Of a DNA stretch of 64,000 nucleotides, positions 56,659 through 64,000 are shown piece by piece (position 1 is the stretch's first letter; each line of letters starts with the position of its first letter). The DNA comes from Sitta carolinensis (Eukaryota > Chordata > Aves > Passeriformes > Sittidae), in contig CM063295.1 of assembly GCA_032173965.1 (NCBI GenBank), positions 682,001 through 746,000 on the forward strand. Direction: 5' to 3'. The position numbers were made by a program, and so were the translations under genes. The notes below the pieces were generated by a model. The model was not told where the DNA came from. It did not search any database and worked only from the letters and a program-made list of their open reading frames with translations.

Positions 56659-57529
56659 TGTGGCAGTTTTCTTTATCTCTTCCAAAACCCATCCTCCATT
56701 CAAGGAGATCTCTTCTGCTAATGGGCCATTGAGTCTCACTGCATGACTGTGTTACTGTGACACAGATAGAAACACACAGTAACACACACAACCTGTGTTC
56801 AGGCAGAGAAGAAGAAAAGGAAGAAGTCCCGTTTATTGTTGACCTCGTATCTATAATTCTGGACAGTGATCAGAGATTGGACAGAGAGGTTACCACCTCT
56901 CCATCTTCACTGGTCACTTGAGAAGTCCATCAGGTGATATCTTTTACAAAGGAATGCAAACATGATTCTTGTTTATCTTACAATTCATGAGAACTGACTC
57001 CACTATACTAAAACAAATCAGAAGGCTGATTTTCAGGGACAACATGACTGATAAACTTACACCATCCCACTGGGAGATGCTCCACTCAGGGGGAGGAACC
57101 AAGCATCCCTACCTGGATATAATGATGTTTGGAACACCAAGGCAGTATTTTCCACTGGATTCTCAGAGGAAGACCAGGCCCATCTACACCAGCACTGGAG
57201 GAAAACTACACCCTTCTACAGGATCACTGCTTCAACAGAACTACATCTGCCACTCCAGGAGGACTGCAGCCAGAATTTAATTGCACTGCTACCAACACCC
57301 TGACCCAAAGGGTGTCAGGTTGTATTCTGACTCTGTCAGTGGGTTTGGTTTTTTTGTATTACTGCATTTTTATTTCAATTTTTCTAGTAAAGAACTGTTA
57401 TTCCTATTCCCATATCTTTGCATGAGAGCCCCTTAATTATAACCATTTGTAGAGAGGGACTTTACATTTTCCATTTCAAGAGAGGCTCCTGCCTTCCTTA
57501 GCAGACACCTGTCTTTTCAAATCAAGACA
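56659..57529 (+). mobile_element. Older songbird-type LTR, split by a younger LTR
   Basis: The left part 56659-56749 starts TGTGGCAGTTTTC and includes CCAAAACCCATCC. The right part 57045-57529 contains GGGAGATGCTCCAC, TTTGTATTACTGC, a polyadenylation-like AGTAAA at 57386-57391, CTATTCCCATATCTTTG, GAGAGCCCCTTAATT and an end at GTCTTTTCAAATCAAGACA. The two parts join across the inserted element, giving about 570 bp. I associate this text with a common songbird ERV LTR family. No clean target duplication was seen at the outer ends, consistent with age. Confidence 0.7.
56750..57044 (-). mobile_element. Solo LTR (295 bp), ERVK-like, copy 3 of 3, nested
   Basis: Begins TGTTACTGTG and ends GGGACAACA. 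Flanked by a perfect 6-bp target duplication TGACTG (56744-56749 and 57045-57050). It matches the copies at 38413 and 44007 along its whole length, with a few substitutions and small indels (ATCTATAATTCTGG lacks two bases). It lies inside the older LTR 56659-57529, so it inserted later. Confidence 0.95.
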
Positions 57530-57972
57530 CAGCCAAAGGTCATGAAACCCACACGAAAATGTCAGAAAACCCCATAAATACAGAAGCAACCCCTGCAGTC
57601 AGGATTGGGCAGAGCACAGATGGGAGCCATGGTCTGTGCCAGTCGGTGGCTCCCCATCCCTCACAGACAAGGAGCACCAGGAGACACCAGAGAGCACATC
57701 CCAGCATGAACACAGAAGCCTCAGGTGGATTCTGGCAGTTGGCCCAACAGCCAGGTGAGAGACCTCTGACCAAGGGGGGATACCTCTACCTGCTTGCTCC
57801 CAGAAATCTCTGGATGAGCTCAGGTGTTCTAAAATACACCTTGCTCAGCTGGCTGAGGACAGCAGTGACCCCAGGGGTCCAGCCCCATGCCAGGATTGCT
57901 GGGACCACAGGGTCACTGTGTCCTGCAACAGTGGAGCAGCTGAAGGGAGAAAGTGGTGGATTATGGTTTCCA
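57530..57972. other. Unique DNA, no gene recognised
   Basis: No gene recognised. It borders the older LTR on the left and a truncated CR1 on the right. Confidence 0.45.
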
Positions 57973-58110
57973 AAGCCACAGCTGCTCTGGGCACCCTGTG
58001 CCAGGGCCTGCCCACCCTCACAGGGAAGAATTTACTCCTAACATCTGGTCTAAATCACTCCTGCTTCAGCTTAAAGCCATTCCCCTTTGTCCTGCCAGTG
58101 CTCCACAAGA
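57973..58110 (-). mobile_element. CR1 LINE fragment lacking its 3' tail
   Basis: On the minus strand it shows GGCACAGGGTGCCCAGAGCAG-type sequence, CCCTGTGAGGGTGGGCAGGC, TTAGGAGTAAATTCTTCC and GACAAAGGGGAATGGCTTTA. This is the ORF2 C-terminal part and its 3' neighbour without the terminal repeat tail, which is unusual for CR1 and points to a later deletion. Confidence 0.8.
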
Positions 58111-61100
58111 AAGATCTTACAGCAAGGTCTGTTTGGGGGTCAGGGAAGGCAGGTGACAATCTCCACTATGAAGAAGGTTCAGCAGTGGGACAAAGATTTT
58201 GACTCAGATCAACTGACAGCATGGTGGCTAAAACATCCTCAAAAGTTTTGCATTAAGTCTGGTCCTAACACTGTACTGAGCTTAAAGTGGTGCAAACCAC
58301 TCCTACATTGCATCCTGAGGGGTGTCCTAGTGGAAAAAAAGACTTTGCAGAGGGAAGAGCAAGATCAGACCAGATTCCCTGCAGGCAGAAAAGCCAAGTC
58401 CTGGTTCGGTTTTGGATCATTACTCATGCTCCAGCATTGCTCCACTCCAGCAAAATGTACAGCAGCTCAAGGCTGGACATGAGGACAGCCAGGCAGCTGC
58501 CATGGGCTTGGCACAGGAGTGTGGAGACAGCTCTGCAGCCCTCAGTGACCAAGTGGCAGCCCAGGGCCACCAGCCTGAGCTGGCCATGCCTCCTGGAGAC
58601 ATCACCCTGCTGCCTCTGCCCTGCACACCCTGGGGGTGTGGGCTTCTACCTCCCCACACCCCAGAGGTGTTCCCTCCTGCTGTTCCCAACCCTCAGTGCT
58701 CTCCCAGGCTTGGGTGGGCAGTCATGTGATGTTCAGGGGCCATGGTGGGGTGAGGCAGAGCCTGGCTGAGCCCTGGCCTGCCCTACAAACACCAGGGATG
58801 TTCCTGTGCACAGCTCCACCAGTGCCCACCTGGGCACCAGCATGCAGAAAGGAGCCAGAGCCCAGAACAAAGGCATCGGTTCACTTTGCTCACCCTCTGC
58901 TGCAGCTTCCCAGCTGGGAGCTGGTGGGAATTCCCTCCAGAATTCATCCATACCCATCTGGAAACCAAAAAGGGACATATGCTGTCTTCAGGCAGCACTG
59001 GGCATGAGCACAGGCACCAACAACAGATTGAGAGCATTGTCAGGGCTGGGGCTGCCCCTTCCTCAGCTCCAGTGGGGAAGACAGGAGGGGGCTGGAGCAC
59101 AAAAACGCCTTTACAGCCTCCTCCAGGATCCCAGCAGCTCAGAGGAGTGGGAGCAGCCCAGCTCAAGCCCAGAGTAACACCCGGGTCTCTGGGCAAGAAG
59201 GACAAGAGAGGTGTGCCTGGGGATCACAGCCAGATGTGTGCCATGGACAACACAGCCACCTGGAGATCACTTCATCAGAAACACATTATTTGCCATGACA
59301 CCAGAGCAAACCATTGGAAGTGCCAGACCGAGAGCTGGTAATAAGGGCTTTAGCCAAGAAGAAACAGGGCAGGGAATTGGTGTGAGCACTGGGACTTGTC
59401 TCATGCATGGGAGAGAAACTGAAGAACAATTTTGTCTGTATCCTACTGGGAGAAAAAACACACCAGATCTTAGTAATAGAGAAACCCCTGTGACCATTTG
59501 GAAAGGTTCAATCCCAGCTACCCAAGCACTGCCACGGACGAGCTCCCCCCTAGAGAGGCCAGAGCCTTTCCCAGTGGAGGTACTGCCCACAGAAATGGCC
59601 ATGTCTTACCTCTTCTCCCAGACTTCCCCATCCACGTGTCCCAAAGCAACCCTAGATTTAGGGCACAGAGGTTTCTGCATTTCAAGGGGGTTCTATCACC
59701 TCCCACCACGCCCAATTCCACTGGAGAAAAAAAATCATACCTCCAGATCCTTTTAAAAAGCGCCAGGTTGGCACACTGCAAACAGGAATTTTGCTCAGGT
59801 GAGCATGAGAGGAGTGAAGGGATCTCTTCCCTTGTCCATTTACACAGCACCTGCCTACCTGCCCAACAATGCTGCAGACCAGAGGGCATCCTTCAGCAAG
59901 AGATGGGCCCTGGGAGCCCCTGTGGCACGGGCAGCTGGCCCAGTGACAAGGACACTGCTAGAGCTGAGGTTTTGAAGGTGAGCAGCAGGTACTGCCACGA
60001 GCTGCCACAGAACACAGGTTGGAGACAGTGCACGCAGGGAAGGGCAGCAGAAAGAATGACCCTGCAGCTCACACACTTCCATTTCTTCAGAAAACTTCAG
60101 AGCTGAAAGGAGGTCACTGAGGTTGGAGTGTTTAAAATTCCATCTGGGAGGAGGCTGGGGAGGCAGTGCAGGAGAAGGGACATTGCTCCCGAGTGTAAAT
60201 GAGAGCCAGTGTTTGAACTTGGAGGGGGAGCACCACACGGGGGGCATCCCGGGGCCGCCCCCCTTCCCCTCATCAAAACCTTCTGGGTGGGCTCTGCTCA
60301 CTCCCTGTGTTCCAAGGAAAGTTCAAGTCTGCGCTGGGCAAGGGCATGGAGAGCTCCACGATTTACGGAGACGCTGACAGGCAGCCAGAGTGGTGACCTG
60401 GGCTCTGAGCCCAGCGACACCGAGCCTTGGGGGGTGCAGCAGCACCAGCCTGGGGGCAGCACTGCGAGGGGCAGGGCTGGCCCCAATAAACACATCGGGT
60501 TCTCCTGGGGGCTCACGCACAGTAACCACTAAATATACACCTGACAGAAAGTGTGGAGTGATTTATTTTTGTTATTGTCGGTATGACGTCCTGCCGGCAT
60601 GCAGAGTTCTAGGGACTGGCTGAGCACACACCAAACACTATCAGGGATGTGTCATAAAGCAAATACCAGTAGGGCCCGCGCGGGAGGTGACGCAGGGCCA
60701 CCGCAGAGGGTGACATCATCCTGCAGGTCCTGCAGCGCCCGGCACCCATCCAGCAGGGGGGAGGAGGAGGAAGACCATGGCACAATCCTGCCTTGGGAAG
60801 ATGCCAAGGTGGAAGAGGTTTGGCTGCATCAGTCTCCTGCCACCATGCATGAGGCAGGAGAAACTCCCCCTGGAGAAGGGGTCTGAGCTGCCTGGCTTTG
60901 CCCTGGAGCCCATGTCCGGTAGCAAGATGGAATTCCCTTGAGAGCTCTCATCCGGGAGTTATTAACCTCCATCATCCAGTGTGCAGATGAATGTTTTAAA
61001 AATCCCAAAGCCACCATGGATTCTAGACACCCAAACTCAGGGGTGTATTTCTCTGGGACACATTTCCAGAACATATTTGGGGCTGGAAGGGAGGACACTG

Positions 61101-61864
61101 ACACCAGCAGGAACCTCCCTGTTTTCTCACAAGGGTGTTTCCCTGCTGCCTTTCCCTGTGGACCATGACATTGTCGTGCCTGTGTCCCCATCGCCCTGCA
61201 CGTGCCTGACTGCAAAGCACAGCGACCCTTTGCCACTGGGGTGGGCTTTGACGGGCAGCAGTGACCCAAGAGCCCTCTCTGCTCCTCACCCAGGTGTCTG
61301 CTTGCCCAGTAGAAATGCTCATCCATAGAGAGATTGAGAAAGGGGACAGGAAGGTCCCACCAAGACAGGTTCACAGCAGAGCTTATTCCAAGCTGAAGAG
61401 TTGCACTGGCTGCACCCGTGAGCAATGGTGCAGGGCTGTGGGTGCCTGGATGAACCGGGGCAGGAGGGTCAGAGCTGCCACATCCCCTGGCAGTGGAGCA
61501 GAACCTGCACTGCCCCACAGCTACCCTGGCCCCATACAGGGAGCGCAGGGCCACAGGCTCCTCACCAAAACAGCAGGGACAAGCTATTAAGCCAGTACCA
61601 CACTTTGGGAAGCTTTGCCCTCTGAAACAATTCCCCCTGTACAGGCTGCTTCGGGTGTGAAGCAGGATACAGTGGGATTCAAGCTCAACCTCAATGAAGT
61701 TTTGGTAAACCATGGGGCAGGCTGGTTTTTAGGCAGCATCATGCTGTGTAAGCTTGAGCCCTGCAGTGACACAGGCCACAGCTCCTAAGCTCCAGCTCAT
61801 GAAATGTGCTGATCTCTGCAGCTGGAATTCCGGGCACTGTGCAGACCCAGCACCCATGGCAAGG
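58111..61864. other. Unique DNA, no gene recognised
   Basis: No exon recognised. The longest open frame of the window, 60829-61713 minus (294 codons), lies here but has no domain, no signal peptide and no CDS-like neighbours. Positions 60510-60730 are motif-dense with retained CpGs (TATGACGTCCTGCC, GATTTATTTTTGTTATTG, GTGACATCATC) and could be a conserved non-coding element. Confidence 0.45.
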
Positions 61865-62560
61865 GTCAGGGCAATCCCAAGCACAAGGACAGGCTGAGCA
61901 TGGAATGGATCAAGAGAAGTCCTGAGAAGGAGGACTTGGGGTGCTGATGGATGAGAAACTGGCCATGCCCTGGCCATGTGCACCCAGAAACCCCCGTGCA
62001 CTGGGCTGATGCCACAGCACGGGCAGCAGGGGAGGGGGGGATTCTGCCCACTCAGGTGACACCCCACCTGCAGAGCTGCCTCCAGCCCTGGGGCCCCAGC
62101 ATAGGCCAGTAAGTCCAGAGAAGGCCATGGAGATGGTCCAAGGATGGAGCCCCTGTGCTTTAGAGCCAGGCTGGGAGAGCTGGGGGTGCTCACCTGGAGA
62201 AGAGAAGGCTCCATGGACACCTCAGAGCCCCTTCGAAGATCCTAAAGGGGCTCCAGGAGAGCTGCAGAGGGACTTGAGACAAGTCTCAAGTCCTTGGCTT
62301 CCCACTGGCAGAGGGCAGGCAGAGATGGGATATTGGGAAGGAATTGTTCCATGGGAGGGTGGGCTGGCCCTGGCACAGGGTGCCCAGAGCAGCTGTGGAT
62401 GTCCCTGGATCCCTGGAAATGTTCCAGGCCAGGCTGGAAAGGGCTTGGAGCAAATTGGGATGGTGGAAGGTGTCCCTGCCCGTGGCAGGGGCTGGAACTG
62501 GATGGGCTTTAAGATCCCTTCCAACACAAACCATCCTGGGATTCTGTGATGATTCCATGA
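61865..62560 (+). mobile_element. CR1 LINE copy, ORF2 C-terminal region and 3' end (about 695 bp)
   Basis: Begins GGTCAGGGCAATCCCAAGCA, then GGACTTGGGGTGCTGATGG, ACACCCCACCTGCAGAGCTG, GGAGAAGAGAAGGCTCCATG, GATATTGGGAAGGAATTG, GGGTGCCCAGAGCAGCTGTG and the tail GGATTCTGTGATGATTCCAT. This spans the coding end of CR1 ORF2 (reverse-transcriptase C-terminus) and the 3' UTR. Internal gaps and frameshifts make it dead. It is followed immediately by a second CR1 3' end. Confidence 0.95.
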
Positions 62561-62672
62561 TCAGGTGGCACTTGGGGACATGGTTTAGTGGTGGCCTTAC
62601 GGTCCTGTGTTAATGACTGGACTTGATCTTGACAGGCTTTCCAACCTAAATGACTGTGGGATCCTACAACCA
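62561..62672 (+). mobile_element. Second CR1 LINE 3' end, head-to-tail
   Basis: GGTGGCACTTGGGGACATGG, TTTAGTGGTGGCC, AATGACTGGACTTGATC, GGCTTTCCAACCTAAATGAC and the tail GACTGTGGGATCC. It is a different CR1 subtype (the 'GGACATGGTTTAGTGG' kind). It starts exactly where 61865-62560 ends, so it either targeted the tail of the first element or was cut by it. Confidence 0.9.
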
Positions 62673-64000
62673 CCACTTCAAATGCTATCACAAAGCTCAC
62701 CCACCTGCTGCTCTCCCTGCCCCATCTCAACCCAGCTCAGGAGGCACTGCCTGCAGACCTTGACAGAACATTACAATCTGCTTACTCCGTGCTGCTCACT
62801 GCTGTCATTGGCTCTCTCCTGGGGCAGAGCTCAGTGCCTCCCCCTCCCATGGTCCCATCTCACCCCCACCCATCCCAAAGCACATTCTGTTCAGTTAAAC
62901 TTGCCAGGCCACCCTCCCGGTTCTCCCTCCCTCAGCAGCTCCTGCACACCCGCGCTCGCTCCATGCAAGAGTCGGGAGAGCTGAACAAGCTCCATCTACA
63001 GAAGGGAAAATTAAGACAATCAACTCTCCCTACAGATCATCTTTAAAGTTGGTTGGTTGGTTTGTTTTGTTTTTTTTCAAATTGTCCTTCTTTATTAGTC
63101 CCAGACAGAAATCTGAAACCCCCTTTAAAAAAAAACAGAGATACATAATGATTTTCAAAGCTGTGTCACATAATTAATGTCACATTTATCTCTTCAGTTG
63201 TAGAGATAAAAAGAAACCATCTATCCATGTCCTCATTATTTTTTATTCTCCTTTTAAAGCCACAGTTAAAATCCATGGGATGGGGTACTCTAAAGGAGGG
63301 GGAAGGTCTGGCTTTTCCTCTACCCCATAACTATGGTGATAGAGAGATTCTCCCTCCTCTCTCCCTGCTCCCTTTTCTCCACTGTTGCTGATCTGAAGGT
63401 AGAGTATCTTTTAAGCAAATCCTGTTTAACTTTTCCTGTCCCTGTCTCCTCTGTCCCACCACCCTAACTTCAACAGGGACATTCCAGCAGCCAGAAGCTC
63501 TTTTCCCATTTTCTTGGGCCATGCTAAGGGCCAGCCTTTCGGGGTCTCCTGTGACACGCAGCCCAAGTGCCACAGCAGTATCACTTTTTAAAAGCCACGG
63601 ATGTTTTCCACCACTAACACAGCTCTGATTCATCTCATGTTGCATTTTGCTCCATTTCGGGGGCTGCTGTCCCATTAAAATGACATTTAACACCACGCCA
63701 CTCCCCCAGGACACCAGGAACACCTCGGAGCAGGACCACCAGCACTTCTCCCCACGGCTCTCATTCCCACCCCACACTCCCCTCAGTGCAGAGTTCCCTC
63801 CTCCAGGACCAGACGAGGACCTGGCGGTCACGGCCTCACAACAAAGTCCCACGAAGTGAGAAGGACCCTTTAAGATCTCCGATAGATGCAAATAATCTGG
63901 TTTTGATCAGCTTATGACAGCTCTGAACATCACAGCTGGAGCTCTCAGGGCTTGCAGTGTGTTTTGTGTCCCACACATCCACACTCAGCTTTCACTGAGC
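62673..64000. other. Unique DNA, no gene recognised
   Basis: No exon or mobile element recognised. A (GGTT)n/T-rich run occupies 63048-63080. The AT-rich segment 63080-63270 and the patch 63590-63700 (GATTCATCTCATG, ATTAAAATGACATTTAAC) look non-random and may be conserved. The 186-codon minus frame at 63331-63891 has no domain. Confidence 0.45.

Noticed and set aside
60829..61713. 294-codon open frame on the minus strand, the longest in the window
   Set aside because: No recognisable domain, signal peptide or repeat pattern, no promoter or splice framework. The amino-acid mix follows the local base composition. Lengths near 300 are rare but possible by chance here.
62127..62613. Plus-strand frames of up to 140 codons with reverse-transcriptase-like end
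   Set aside because: They are decayed CR1 ORF2 remnants and not host genes.
1..64000. Search for CRISPR arrays, bacterial operons, phage or toxin systems
   Set aside because: No regularly spaced repeats, ribosome-binding-site-led gene clusters or dense coding. The DNA is vertebrate in character.

Overview
The window looks like a stretch of bird nuclear DNA, most likely from a songbird or close relative. The diagnostic signal is the repeat content. There are about two dozen 5'-truncated CR1 retrotransposon copies on both strands, most ending in the typical ATTCTATGAT-like tail. There are four solo retroviral LTRs of endogenous-retrovirus type K style, each with a perfect 6-bp target duplication, and an older, longer LTR of a type I associate with songbird genomes. 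Homopolymer G/C tracts, interspersed CpG-rich islets and moderate GC content also fit a bird. Nothing looks bacterial, viral-episomal or plasmid-like.

I find no convincing protein-coding exon. The many ATG-to-stop frames, up to 294 codons, carry no domain I recognise, lack splice-site support, and often lie in repeats or low-complexity DNA. The window is best read as intergenic DNA or one or more large introns.

Layout: 1-7.2 kb is mostly unique DNA with a few AT-rich, possibly conserved patches. 7.2-10.8 kb has a small CpG/GC-box patch with an RFX X-box, then three CR1 copies. 11.2-12.85 kb is an LTR-like block with a CpG-rich leader and a 3-unit tandem repeat. 14.7-21.2 kb holds CR1 copies, a 590-bp solo LTR inserted inside a CR1, and a decayed L1-clade ORF2 fragment (19.6-20.08 kb). 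21.2-31 kb is mainly unique DNA with an AT/GT microsatellite, a CRE palindrome, an AP-1/MARE-bearing GC-rich islet, and an AT-rich block that is itself an old ~190-bp tandem duplication (30.24-30.57 kb). 31-44.3 kb is CR1-rich with two near-identical 298-bp solo LTRs. 44.3-54.3 kb is largely unique, with a CpG island at about 49.86-50.65 kb and a homeodomain-motif-rich patch at 51.8-52.35 kb. 54.3-64 kb has more CR1s and a nested pair in which a 295-bp solo LTR sits inside an older LTR.

The most interesting items are the L1-clade remnant, which is unexpected in a bird; the family of three near-identical solo LTRs with intact target duplications; the two nested insertions, which give relative ages; the AT-rich tandem duplication; and the CpG island whose minus strand encodes a signal-peptide-like leucine stretch directly behind an in-frame stop. 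All calls were made by eye. No database search or alignment was run.
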